Assembly: GCA_017577945.1 (NCBI GenBank)
Contig: PKQS01000008.1
Span: forward strand, 1 to 64,000
DNA length: 64,000 bases
Direction of reading: 5' to 3'
DNA from: Bacillota bacterium
GTDB lineage: Bacteria > Bacillota > Limnochordia > Limnochordales > ZCTH02-B6
Each line of letters opens with the position of its first letter. Position 1 is the first letter of the stretch. The notes under the pieces are model-generated. The model was not told the DNA's origin and ran no database searches. It was given only the letters and a program-made list of their open reading frames with translations. The translations under genes were made by a program, and so were the position numbers. Shown here piece after piece: positions 17,990 through 25,925 of the stretch.

Positions 17990-18469
17990 TCAGTCCACAA
18001 GCCGGCGATAGCGACGCCGATGGTACGTCAGCGGATCCGCTTCTTCGTACTCCAGCGACAGCACTTCCCCGACGAAAATGACATGGTCGCCGCCGTCATA
18101 CTGATGCACCGTGCGGCACTCGAGGCGCCCCCACGCGTCGCGCAGCAGCGGCGCGCCCGTGTGCGGGCCGTCCGTGTACGAGATTCCTTCAAACTTGTTC
18201 GGTTGCGGCGTGGCGAAGCGCTGGGACAAATCCTCTTTTCCCGCGGGCAGCATGTTGACGCCGAAGCCCTTGGCCGCGGCGAAATGCGGCATGCTGCGGG
18301 CCGAGCGGTTCAACGCGAACAAGACCATTGGCGGCTCCAACGACAGCGAAATGAGCGAATTGGCGGTAAACCCCTGCGGCGTGCCGTCGGCGCCGCGGCA
18401 CGTGATGATAGCCACGCCGCTCGGCCAGTTGGCAAACAAGTTCTTGTAGGTCGACACATCAATACCCAA
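17990..18469 (-). CDS. Flavin reductase-like, FMN-binding split-barrel protein
   Basis: The 159 residues match the flavin reductase-like domain: NWPSGVAIITCRGADGTPQG, FTANSLISLSLEPPMVLFAL, HFAAAKGFGVNMLPAGKEDL, QYDGGDHVIFVGEVL. These proteins use NAD(P)H to reduce flavin, often for a partner monooxygenase; none is adjacent. The start is a TTG with AAGGAGG eight bases upstream. It is transcribed alone, convergent with the GGDEF gene. Confidence 0.92.
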   Translation of the reverse strand: MGIDVSTYKNLFANWPSGVAIITCRGADGTPQGFTANSLISLSLEPPMVLFALNRSARSMPHFAAAKGFGVNMLPAGKEDLSQRFATPQPNKFEGISYTDGPHTGAPLLRDAWGRLECRTVHQYDGGDHVIFVGEVLSLEYEEADPLTYHRRRYRRLVD

Positions 18470-18689
18470 TGAACCATCCTCCTTAGCAACAGCTTACCAT
18501 AAAGCCGTGCCGAAAAAGCGAGCCTTTAAGCACGCTGCGCCCGGGGGACGCCACGCCGCATGAAGCAGGCGGCACGGACTCCGGCGCCGCCCGCCACGGC
18601 AAGGCGCGATGAGTGAGAAGCAAAGATGGCGGAAAGCCGGTGATACGGGGCTTTGAACCACGCTGTAGTGTTTGAACCAAGCTGTGATC

Positions 18690-19913
18690 TTAGTCCGTCG
18701 CTCCGCCGGAATCACGACGCCCAGCGCTCGGCGTGTACCGTTGTTCTACGGACCACTTGGGAGCGTAAGCCGAAAAGCCGGAAAGCCGCGGCTTCCAGAA
18801 GTCGCCGGCAGGCGGCTCGCTGCCGGGGGCGCCCGGCCCCGCCGACGTACCCACGTGCTTTGCTTCGTATGGATGCAGCACAGCCTCGCGGCCGCGCGTC
18901 GCCTCCTGCAGCAGATTGTCGGCCACCAGCTCCGCTTGGGCGACGGCGTTTTGCGCCGTGGGTGCGGCCGGTCTCGTCCAGCCGGCGGGCACGGCCCGGG
19001 CGCAGTCGCCGACCAAGTACACGTCCGGGTAATCCCGGGCCCGCAGGTAGGCGTCCACGTACGCCCGCCCGCGCTCGTCTACGGCGAACGCCCTCTCGAC
19101 CAGCTCGTGGCCCCGCATCCCGGTGGCCCAGATAACGGTCCGCGCCGGCACCCGCTGGCCGCCTTGCACCACGACCCCGCCCGCCCCTTCGTCGTAGGGC
19201 GAATCGACCCCGTACACTTCCGCAACAGGAGTCTCCAGCCTGACCGAGACCCGCTTGCGCTCCAGGAAAGCCGTTGCCCGCTCCGCCGAGCGCTCGTCCA
19301 GAAGCGGCAGCAGGCGCGGTCCCGCCTCCATAATGACGATGTCGAGCTCGCTCGGCCGCAGCCCCAGCCGCGCCGCATCCTGGGGCAGCCGGTCCGCCAG
19401 CTCGCCCGCCAGCTCTACCCCCGTCAGGCCGCCGCCCACGATGACGAAGCGGAGCGCCGCCTCCCGCTCGGCGCCCGTCAGAAACGTGGCGTCATGTAGC
19501 CGGGCTGTAATGTATTGCTGCGTGCGCACCGCCTGGTCCACCGGGCACACGGCCAGCGCGTATTCCCGCACCCCCGGCACGCCCAGCGTGTCCAGCTGCC
19601 CGCCCAGCGCCACGACGAGGCGGTCGTAGGTCAGCTCCCGCCCGTCGGCCAGCACGACGCGGCGCTGGTCCGGCCACAGCTCCGTGACTTTGCCTTCGAT
19701 AAAATTCACTTCGTACCAGCGCAGCAGCGACTCGATGCGCAATAAGACTTTCTCCGGCGGGACCGAACCCGACGCGACGCGGTGAATCTGCGTCAGCAGC
19801 TGGTGGTACGGGCCCGCGTTGACGAGCACGACTTCACCCGGGAAGTTGGCGCGTGCGAGGCGCAGCGCCACGGTCAAACCTGCGTACCCGGCGCCGGCGA
19901 TAACGACCCGCAT
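18690..19913 (-). CDS. Type II NADH dehydrogenase-like FAD oxidoreductase
   Basis: About 407 residues from ATG 19913, which has GGGGG ten bases upstream. Two dinucleotide folds are visible: MRVVIAGAGYAGLTVALRLA for FAD and RFVIVGGGLTGVELAGELAD for NAD(P)H. Other family motifs are TYDRLVVALGGQLDTLGVPG, ARTVIWATGMRGHELV and DVYLVGDCARAVP. NDH-2 feeds electrons from NADH to quinone without proton pumping. The end is unusual: after AVLHPYEAKHVGTS the chain becomes Gly/Pro-rich and lacks the usual C-terminal membrane-anchoring helix, so it may be soluble, or the 3' end may have been altered. Confidence 0.85.
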   Translation of the reverse strand: MRVVIAGAGYAGLTVALRLARANFPGEVVLVNAGPYHQLLTQIHRVASGSVPPEKVLLRIESLLRWYEVNFIEGKVTELWPDQRRVVLADGRELTYDRLVVALGGQLDTLGVPGVREYALAVCPVDQAVRTQQYITARLHDATFLTGAEREAALRFVIVGGGLTGVELAGELADRLPQDAARLGLRPSELDIVIMEAGPRLLPLLDERSAERATAFLERKRVSVRLETPVAEVYGVDSPYDEGAGGVVVQGGQRVPARTVIWATGMRGHELVERAFAVDERGRAYVDAYLRARDYPDVYLVGDCARAVPAGWTRPAAPTAQNAVAQAELVADNLLQEATRGREAVLHPYEAKHVGTSAGPGAPGSEPPAGDFWKPRLSGFSAYAPKWSVEQRYTPSAGRRDSGGATD

Positions 19914-20056
19914 AGATGGCAACCCCCACAAAAAAGCGATGGTGAAAGCAATCACGAGATTGTGACTACTTTCACCACGATACTACACGGCCCGGTCTGC
20001 CACAACAAGGGACTGCAAGAAACTTCGCACTCCGCTGACAGCGGACGGTGGACGGC

Positions 20057-20815
20057 TTAGTAGGCCGTCCACCCGCCGTCGGCGACGATGACCGCTCCGT
20101 TGACGAACGCCCCTTCGTCCGACGCCAGGAGCAGAGCCACGTGGGCAATCTCCATGGGCTTGCCCATGCGCGGAATGGTGGCGTGGCCCAGCTGATGGCG
20201 TCCGTAACCGAAAGCGCTGGGGTTTTGAATGGTCTCGGCGATGTTGGTTTCGACGCCGCCGGGAGCAATGGCGTTGCAGCGGATGCCCTTGTGGGCGTAC
20301 ATAAAGCCCACACTCTTCGTCAGACCCACCAGCGCGTGCTTGGACGCCGTGTACGCCGCGCCGCCCCGCGCGCCGCCCACGCCGGCCACCGACGCCACGT
20401 TGATGATGCTGCCCGCGCCTTTCTCCATCATGCCCGGCAGCACCTGGCGGATGAGCCGCATCGGACCGGTGACGTTGACGGCGAACACCTTCTCCCACAG
20501 AGCATCGGTGACTTCGTGGGCCGGCATGAAGTTGTCCATAATGCCGGCGTTGTTCACCAGGATGTCTACGGCGCCGTACTCTTTCACCGCCGCGTCCACG
20601 AGCGCGGCCACGTCCTCGGCCTTGGAAACGTCGGCCGCCACCGCCAAGGCCGCGCCGCCCTCGGCGTTGATCTCGCCGGCGACGCGCTCCACGCGCTCTT
20701 TCACGATATCCGACGCGACCACCTTGGCTCCTTCCCGGGCGAACAGCTTGGCGATGGCCTCGCCGATGCCCGAACCGGCCCCGGTGACGATAGCTACTTT
20801 CCCTTGCAATTTCAT
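20057..20815 (-). CDS. Short-chain dehydrogenase/reductase (SDR)
   Basis: A 252-residue classical SDR. It shows the TGxxxGIG cofactor motif (KVAIVTGAGSGIGEAIAKLF), NNAG (VDILVNNAGIMDNF), the catalytic Ser region (GSIINVASVAGVGG) and YTASK (AAYTASKHALVGLTKS). An Asp at the end of strand 2 (VVASDIVKERV) suggests NAD(H) preference. ATG 20815 has AGAGGGA upstream. Substrate cannot be told. A short spacer separates it from the CBS gene, read in the same direction. Confidence 0.93.
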   Translation of the reverse strand: MKLQGKVAIVTGAGSGIGEAIAKLFAREGAKVVASDIVKERVERVAGEINAEGGAALAVAADVSKAEDVAALVDAAVKEYGAVDILVNNAGIMDNFMPAHEVTDALWEKVFAVNVTGPMRLIRQVLPGMMEKGAGSIINVASVAGVGGARGGAAYTASKHALVGLTKSVGFMYAHKGIRCNAIAPGGVETNIAETIQNPSAFGYGRHQLGHATIPRMGKPMEIAHVALLLASDEGAFVNGAVIVADGGWTAY

Positions 20816-20962
20816 CGTTGCTTCCCTCTTTTCTGTCATTGTGATATGAAGCGCCGCCGCTCTCCCGTCGAGCTGCGGATTCGCCCGCCTTGCGTCCCGG
20901 CGCGTTCCGGACCGGCACCGCCCGCGGGAGGCGGCGGCCAACGCCGTCCGGCGGCGCGTCGC

Positions 20963-21463
20963 TTACGTCGTCTGGGTTCCCACGCTTACTTCGTCTTCCG
21001 CCTTGTCCAGACGCGCCGCCGACGGCGAATGCTCGTCCTCGCTCAGAAGATCGACCATCACCCGGAAAATGTCCGATTCCGTGATGATGCCCACCAGTTT
21101 CCCGTTATCCACCACCGGCAACCCGCCGATTTTGTGGGCCAGCATCAGCCGCGCCACTTCGTGCAGGTCGGTGTCCGGCGTCACCGTGATAACCGGCGAC
21201 GCCATCACTTCCGCGACCGTAATCTTGTCCAGCAAGTAGTTAATCTCCCACACCGACAGGCTGGTAGCCGGCGAAGGCGCCGCTCGCATCAAGTCCAGCA
21301 ACGTGATGATGCCTACCACTTCCCCGCCCGCGACCACCGGCAAACGGCGAATGTTGTGGCCTTCCATGATCCGGCGCGCCTCGGGCAGCGTCGTGTTCGG
21401 CGTTACCGTGATCACGTTGCGCGTGCACACGTCACGCACTTTCAGCCTCTTCATGCGCCCCAC
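20963..21463 (-). CDS. CBS-domain pair protein
   Basis: The 166 residues form two CBS motifs in tandem: RDVCTRNVITVTPNTTLPEA ... RRLPVVAGGEVVGIITLLDL and VMASPVITVTPDTDLHEVAR ... GGLPVVDNGKLVGIITESDI. Such stand-alone Bateman modules bind adenine nucleotides and regulate partners; the partner is unknown. The start is GTG 21463 or ATG 21454; both fit the G-rich upstream sequence. The C-terminal tail is acidic. Confidence 0.92.
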   Translation of the reverse strand: MGRMKRLKVRDVCTRNVITVTPNTTLPEARRIMEGHNIRRLPVVAGGEVVGIITLLDLMRAAPSPATSLSVWEINYLLDKITVAEVMASPVITVTPDTDLHEVARLMLAHKIGGLPVVDNGKLVGIITESDIFRVMVDLLSEDEHSPSAARLDKAEDEVSVGTQTT

Positions 21464-21627
21464 CCCCTCGCCTCGGCCGGCCCCAAGCCCCCGACAGTGC
21501 GGGCTGATTTGGGCTTTTTTGGCACTTTCATGGTACCCGGACCGTTAAGCAGGCAAATAGTGTCATCTATCACATTCCGTCCCGGAAACGTCCCACGCCG
21601 GCTGCGCCCTCTTTCTTCATTCCGACG

Positions 21628-21657
21628 TTGACACTGCAATCGGCGAGTAACTATAAT
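21628..21657 (+). promoter_or_regulatory. Sigma-A-type promoter of the fur-dtxR operon
   Basis: TTGACA at 21628-21633 and TATAAT at 21652-21657 are both perfect consensus hexamers, 18 bases apart. Transcription would start near 21664, about 35 bases before the Fur-family ATG. Confidence 0.88.
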
Positions 21658-21666
21658 GTATGGTAG

Positions 21667-21684
21667 ATAACAATCGTTGTAGAT
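21667..21684 (+). promoter_or_regulatory. Candidate Fur/PerR-type operator
   Basis: ATAACAATCGTTGTAGAT contains the inverted repeat ACAA-TCG-TTGT and lies just after the -10 box, over the predicted transcription start. The place is right for autorepression by the Fur-family protein encoded next. Its likeness to the AT-rich Fur/PerR/Zur consensus is partial. Confidence 0.5.
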
Positions 21685-21698
21685 TAGGTGATCTCCTC

Positions 21699-22175
21699 AT
21701 GGCCGACATGCACCTGCAGGCGGCGCCCAGGACGGGCCAAGGCGACTCGCTGGCGGACCTGCTGCGGCGCCACGGGTTGAAGCTGACGCCGCAGCGGCAC
21801 CTCATTTGCCGGCTCCTGGAAACTACTCATGGCCACCCGACGGTGGAGGAGCTCTACGAAGCGGCAACGGAAGTCATGCCCAGCATGTCGCTGAAGACCG
21901 TCTACACGACGCTGAACGAGCTGGCCGCGCTGAACGCCATTCGCTTGGTCAACGTCGGCGCAGGCGGCTCGCGGGTGGAACGCAACTTGGCGCCCCACGG
22001 GCATCTGGTGTGCCGCCGCTGCGGTCAAGTCTTCGACGTGCCGGTGGATCCCGAGGCGGAGCGGTATTTGGCCGTCCCGCCCGATTACGGTTTCCTGGTG
22101 GAACAGTGGGAAGTGACGTTTCGGGGCTTGTGCAAACGGTGCGCAGCGGAGCCGGAGGAGGGCGTGCAGCAGTGA
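21699..22175 (+). CDS. Fur-family metalloregulator
   Basis: About 158 residues. The winged helix is LLRRHGLKLTPQRHLICRLL ... HPTVEELYEAATEVMPSMSL ... KTVYTTLNELAALNAIRLVN. A C-terminal zinc site is supported by two CxxC pairs, LVCRRCGQVFD and GLCKRCAAEP. HGHLVC and the Asn-rich NLAPH fit a PerR- or Fur-like metal pocket, but the metal cannot be decided here. ATG 21699 is used. It is first in a two-gene operon with a DtxR-family gene whose GTG overlaps its stop. Confidence 0.92.
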   Translation: MADMHLQAAPRTGQGDSLADLLRRHGLKLTPQRHLICRLLETTHGHPTVEELYEAATEVMPSMSLKTVYTTLNELAALNAIRLVNVGAGGSRVERNLAPHGHLVCRRCGQVFDVPVDPEAERYLAVPPDYGFLVEQWEVTFRGLCKRCAAEPEEGVQQ

Positions 22176-22846
22176 GCGTCATGCACGACATCGGCAGGAC
22201 GGAACGATCGGAGATGTATCTCAAGGCGATCCTCATGATCGCTCACGAAAACCCGCCGGTGACGGTAACGAAGGTGGCGGATTTTCTGGGCGTGTCGCCT
22301 GCGTCCGTGTCCGAAATGGTGCGCCGCATGGAAGCCAATAAACTGGTGACCTACTCCAGCGCCGGCATCGCCTTGACGCCCACCGGGCTGAAACGGGCCC
22401 GCCGGCTGGTGCGCCGCATGCGGCTGGCCGAGCGGCTGCTGAGCGACATCTTGGGCATCCCGCTTCCCGACGTGTACGAAGAAGCGTGCCGGCTCGAGCA
22501 CGTCATCAGTGATGTGCTGGAAGAGCGCATCGCGGCGGTGCTGGGCGATCCGGCCACGTGCCCGCACGGGCATCCGATCCCGTCGGCCGCAGGCCGCTTC
22601 GACTGCCCGCTGGCCCAGTCGCTGGCCTCCATGCCGGCGGGGACGCATGCGGAAGTGGTGAGCCTGCCGGAGCGCGACGCGGAGCTGCTGCAGTACCTGC
22701 AAGAATGCGGCATCCGGCCGGGCGTGCGGCTGACGGTAGAAGAAGTAGCCCCCTACAACGGCCCGCTGTTTCTGTCGGTGGACGGCAAGCGCCACGCCGT
22801 AGCGCGCGAAGCGCTCGAGCAAGTGCGCGTACTGCCGCTCAACTGA
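22172..22846 (+). CDS. DtxR-family metalloregulator (MntR/IdeR type)
   Basis: The 224-residue protein has the DtxR DNA-binding domain (YLKAILMIAHENPPVTVTKV, ADFLGVSPASVSEMVRRMEA), the dimerisation and metal-binding region (PDVYEEACRLEHVISDVLEE, with the ECxxxEH-like pattern ACRLEH) and a C-terminal SH3/FeoA-like domain. GPLFLSVDGKRHAVAREAL is in the latter. The size fits IdeR/DtxR more than the two-domain MntR. GTG 22172 overlaps the fur stop (GTGA) and has GGAGGAGGG upstream, so translation is coupled to the Fur-family gene. Confidence 0.92.
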   Translation: MSVMHDIGRTERSEMYLKAILMIAHENPPVTVTKVADFLGVSPASVSEMVRRMEANKLVTYSSAGIALTPTGLKRARRLVRRMRLAERLLSDILGIPLPDVYEEACRLEHVISDVLEERIAAVLGDPATCPHGHPIPSAAGRFDCPLAQSLASMPAGTHAEVVSLPERDAELLQYLQECGIRPGVRLTVEEVAPYNGPLFLSVDGKRHAVAREALEQVRVLPLN

Positions 22847-22919
22847 CCGGCCTCCTCTTCCCTCGCTCTTGCCCTGGAACGACACACGAGAACAAACCTT
22901 GCACTGAAACGGTCCATGG

Positions 22920-22969
22920 GAAAAAGAAAAAGCAGCGGGAGCGAGGCTGGAAGCCACCGCTCCCGCTGC
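22920..22969 (-). terminator. Terminator of the cytochrome c gene
   Basis: On the minus strand GCAGCGGGAGCG (22958-22969) pairs perfectly with 22932-22943 and is followed by a T-rich run (TTTTTCTTTTTC). Confidence 0.85.
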
Positions 22970-22987
22970 GCGTGGAACGCGCGGAAA

Positions 22988-23419
22988 TCAGTTGTTCGGA
23001 GCGCCCTGCAGGATCCAGAGCCGCACCAGCTCGATCTGCTCCTCCGTCCACGGATCCGCGCCGCGCGGCATCTGCTGGCCGCGGCCGCCGACATCCGCGT
23101 GCGTGCCCATCAGCTTGTGGAGCAGATAGCTGTTGTCCGGATCGTTGGGCATCACGCGCGCCATCGTCGGAACCTGGCCCGAAAGCACCCTGACCAGGTC
23201 GCCGTAGGCGAACTGGGGCTCCAGGTTCAGGTTCGCGCTGCCCTCACGCGGCGCCGCGCCGGTGTGACACGAGGTGCAGCTCTCCACGAACATCGGAACG
23301 ATGTCACGCGAGAAGCTGACCTCCGGGCCCTCCTGGCTGAAACCTGCCGTCGAAACGAAGCCGATCAGACCGGCCACCAGGAGGACCGCAGGCGCCCAAA
23401 GAGCGATGCTCTTCCGCAT
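22988..23419 (-). CDS. Secreted mono-heme c-type cytochrome
   Basis: A 143-residue exported protein. ATG 23419 has GGGGGTGG upstream and begins a signal sequence or anchor (IALWAPAVLLVAGLIGFV). The heme site is FVESCTSCHTGAAPREG (CxxCH), with a likely axial Met in GQQMPRGADPWTEEQIEL. The layout (DIVPMFVESCTSCH ... LVRLWILQGAPNN) resembles planctomycete-type cytochrome c domains. It may pass electrons in the outer face of the membrane; its partner is not in the window. Confidence 0.88.
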   Translation of the reverse strand: MRKSIALWAPAVLLVAGLIGFVSTAGFSQEGPEVSFSRDIVPMFVESCTSCHTGAAPREGSANLNLEPQFAYGDLVRVLSGQVPTMARVMPNDPDNSYLLHKLMGTHADVGGRGQQMPRGADPWTEEQIELVRLWILQGAPNN

Positions 23420-23752
23420 GCGTCCCACCCCCCTTTCCGTCCACCAATGGTCGCGGTCTTGCAACCGCTCGTCGTCGCCGCACAACTCCACTGCGATGTT
23501 GTACATTTTCTACAAAGATCTGGCGTTCCCTCCTGCTGGATCCATTAATGGACGCTTTGTAATCCGAGTTATTGTATTTTTCGGTTTTGTCGACGAGCGT
23601 GCTCTCCGTGACGCCGTTTGCATTGCCTGCCATTTCCGCAAGGCGCCTGCCGCGCGAGGGAGAATGTTCCCTCAGGGAGCGACGGCGCGCGGGCGCCTCG
23701 GGGAAAGCCCCTCGGCGGCGCGTCCCGTCCAAACCTCAGCCGGAGGTCGTTC
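23420..23752. other. Divergent intergenic region
   Basis: The 333 bases between the cytochrome (minus) and EEP (plus) genes include an AT-rich patch at about 23500-23585 that probably holds the cytochrome promoter, though no clean consensus pair is seen. Frames open upstream of 23753 are rubble without ribosome sites. The GGAGG at 23742-23746 serves the next gene. Confidence 0.5.
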
Positions 23753-24679
23753 ATGCCTCGTTTGCACGCCTTGGCAATTCTCGCGGCTGCCGCGTGCGCG
23801 GCGCTGCTGCTCGGCACCGGCATCCGGCACGGCGCGGCCGTCCAGACCCTGCCGGCAGGCGGCGCCGAAATCGCCGTCGCGGCCCCCGATGACGGCGTCA
23901 TCCGCGTTGCCACCTACAACATTCACTGGGGCCTGGGCGTCGACGGCGCGCAGGACCTCGACCGCATCGCGGGCGTGTTGCGGAACATCGACGCGGACGT
24001 CGTCCTCCTGACGGAAGTCGACGTCTACTGGCGGCGCAGCGGCAACGTCCACCAGGCGCGCTACCTGGCCGAGGCGGCCGGATACCCGTACTGGTACTTC
24101 GCCCCCGCTTTTGCCACGTGGGCTTCCGGCGCCCTGCGCCGGTCCCAGTACGGCAACCTGCTGCTCAGCCGGTTTCCCATCCTCGAAGCCCGCACCGTGC
24201 CGCTGCCCAACTCTCTGCTCCGCGAACCCCGCGCGGCCCTGAAGGCGCGGCTGGCCGTGGGCGAGCAGCCGTTGATTGTCATCGGCGCGCACCTGGGCTT
24301 CCACCGGACGGAACGGCTCGCACAAGCGGCTGCGCTGCGCGAGCTGGCGGCCGCCGAAGATCCGTGCGCCGTGCCGCTGGTGCTCATGGGCGATTTCAAC
24401 GCCTCTCCGGAGGCCGCCGAAATCCAACTGCTCAGCTCGCCGGCGGGAGGACTCGTCGACGCTCACCTGCTCGCCGGCAGCGGCGACGGTTACACTTTTC
24501 CGGCGTATGCCCCGCGCGTCCGCATCGACTACGTTTTGGTATCCCCCGGCTTGGCCGCCGGCGTCATCGCCGCCCGAACCGTGGAGGCGGACGGCTCGGA
24601 CCACCTGCCCGTCGTCGCCGACCTGCGCTGGCCGCCCGCTCTGTGCCCGCCGGTTGCCACAAGCAGCAGCCCAAGGTAG
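23753..24679 (+). CDS. Secreted endonuclease/exonuclease/phosphatase-family protein
   Basis: A 308-residue protein with a signal sequence (LAILAAAACAALLLGTGIRH) and an EEP fold. Motifs in order are VIRVATYNIHWGLGVDGAQD, DADVVLLTEVDVYW (metal Glu), YGNLLLSRFPILEA, GAHLGFHRTERLAQ, VLMGDFNASPEAAEIQLL (catalytic Asp and Asn), RIDYVLVS and GSDHLPVVADL (catalytic His). Such enzymes cleave phosphodiesters or sphingomyelin-like lipids outside the cell; the substrate is unknown. CGGAGG precedes ATG 23753. The YhaM-like gene follows 43 bases later, perhaps in one transcript. Confidence 0.9.
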   Translation: MPRLHALAILAAAACAALLLGTGIRHGAAVQTLPAGGAEIAVAAPDDGVIRVATYNIHWGLGVDGAQDLDRIAGVLRNIDADVVLLTEVDVYWRRSGNVHQARYLAEAAGYPYWYFAPAFATWASGALRRSQYGNLLLSRFPILEARTVPLPNSLLREPRAALKARLAVGEQPLIVIGAHLGFHRTERLAQAAALRELAAAEDPCAVPLVLMGDFNASPEAAEIQLLSSPAGGLVDAHLLAGSGDGYTFPAYAPRVRIDYVLVSPGLAAGVIAARTVEADGSDHLPVVADLRWPPALCPPVATSSSPR

Positions 24680-24722
24680 GATAAGGAAGACGGGGGTCGG
24701 AGGCATGCGACGAGGCGAGGGC

Positions 24723-25763
24723 ATGACGGTCAGCGAAATCTTGGCGCTGCCCAACAACCGGCAAGTGTACGGGCAGTTCATCGTGCGGGAATGCGAAGTG
24801 CGCGGCGGCGACGGCCGCTATTTCTTGCGGCTCGTGCTGGGCGACAAGACGGGGACGATCCAGGCGTTCGTCTGGAACTACGACGTCAACCAGCGCCCGC
24901 CGAAAGTGGGCGACGTGGCCGAGCTGCACGGCGTGCGGGGCGAGTTTCAGAGCAAGCCGAAAATCGACGTGCAGTGGGGCAGCATTCGCCGCGGCGACCG
25001 GCCGGCGCATGAGCTGGTGGAACCGCCCAGCATCCCGGATTTCGCCCGCCGCCACATGGCGGACATCGAGGCGCTGCTGGCCAGCGAAGTGACCGACGAA
25101 CAACTGACTCGCTGGGCCCGCTATTTCCTGGATGATCCGTCGTTCCGCGACCGTTTCATGCTCTGGCCCGCGGCCAAGTCGAACCATCACGCTTACCCCG
25201 GCGGCCTGATCAAACACACGTGGCACGTCATGCGCCTTTGCCGCCAGGCGGCGCGGGAGCTGTATCCCCACCTGCTGACGCCGCTGGGGTATCAGACGCT
25301 GCTTTTCGCCGCGTGCTTCCACGACGTGGGCAAGCTGGAAGAGATGGCGCTGCACCCCGTCACCGGCGACGTCTTCTACACCGACCGGGGCCAGCGCTTC
25401 GGGCACATCTTGCTCGGGCGCGACATGCTGCTGGACGCGGCGCGGGAGCTGGGTCTGTCCCGGGACCTGACGGAACGGGTCGACGAGCTGATCTTGGGTC
25501 ATCAGGGCAAGAAAGAGTGGGACACGCTGCGGGAGCCGCTGACGCTGGAAGGCGTCATTTTGGCGGCCGCCGACTATTTCGACAGCCAAATCGGCAACAT
25601 GGAGATGGCGCTGCGAGCCGGCGCGGACGCGGCGGGGGAAGAGTATCAGTTCGTGCGGGCGTTCAACCGGCACATGTACGTGGGCGATGCGGCCGAGCGG
25701 TTGGAGCAAAACCTGGAGCAGGCCGGGCTGGCGCTCAAGCGGGACGACGAGCGGGATCGGTAG
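24723..25763 (+). CDS. YhaM-like 3'-5' exoribonuclease (OB fold plus HD domain)
   Basis: About 346 residues. An N-terminal OB fold (FIVRECEVRGGDGRYFLRLV, LGDKTGTIQAFVWN) is followed by an HD domain: NHHAYPGGLIKHTWHVMRLC and LLFAACFHDVGKLEEMALHP (HD pair), then VDELILGHQGKKEWD and EGVILAAADYFDSQIGNMEM. YhaM and relatives degrade single-stranded RNA or DNA from the 3' end. ATG 24723 has GAGG seven bases upstream; ATG 24705 is an alternative adding six residues. Confidence 0.92.
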   Translation: MTVSEILALPNNRQVYGQFIVRECEVRGGDGRYFLRLVLGDKTGTIQAFVWNYDVNQRPPKVGDVAELHGVRGEFQSKPKIDVQWGSIRRGDRPAHELVEPPSIPDFARRHMADIEALLASEVTDEQLTRWARYFLDDPSFRDRFMLWPAAKSNHHAYPGGLIKHTWHVMRLCRQAARELYPHLLTPLGYQTLLFAACFHDVGKLEEMALHPVTGDVFYTDRGQRFGHILLGRDMLLDAARELGLSRDLTERVDELILGHQGKKEWDTLREPLTLEGVILAAADYFDSQIGNMEMALRAGADAAGEEYQFVRAFNRHMYVGDAAERLEQNLEQAGLALKRDDERDR

Positions 25764-25870
25764 ACGAAGCGAGATCCGTAAACACCGGCCGCCGGAGAGC
25801 GCAGCCGACCGGAGGTGCGGCACGCGCAACCAAACGCGAAAAACAGCGAAACGACAAATCGCGAAACCGG

Positions 25871-25913
25871 AAAAAACGAAGGCCGGCTCGAGGCGCCCTG
25901 CCTCGCGCCGGCC
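25871..25913 (-). terminator. Terminator of the IclR-proline catabolism operon
   Basis: A stem of about 13 pairs with one mismatch (25881-25893 with 25901-25913) lies 13 bases past the minus-strand stop and is followed on that strand by TTCGTTTTTT. Confidence 0.85.
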
Positions 25914-25925
25914 CGTTTCGCTTTC

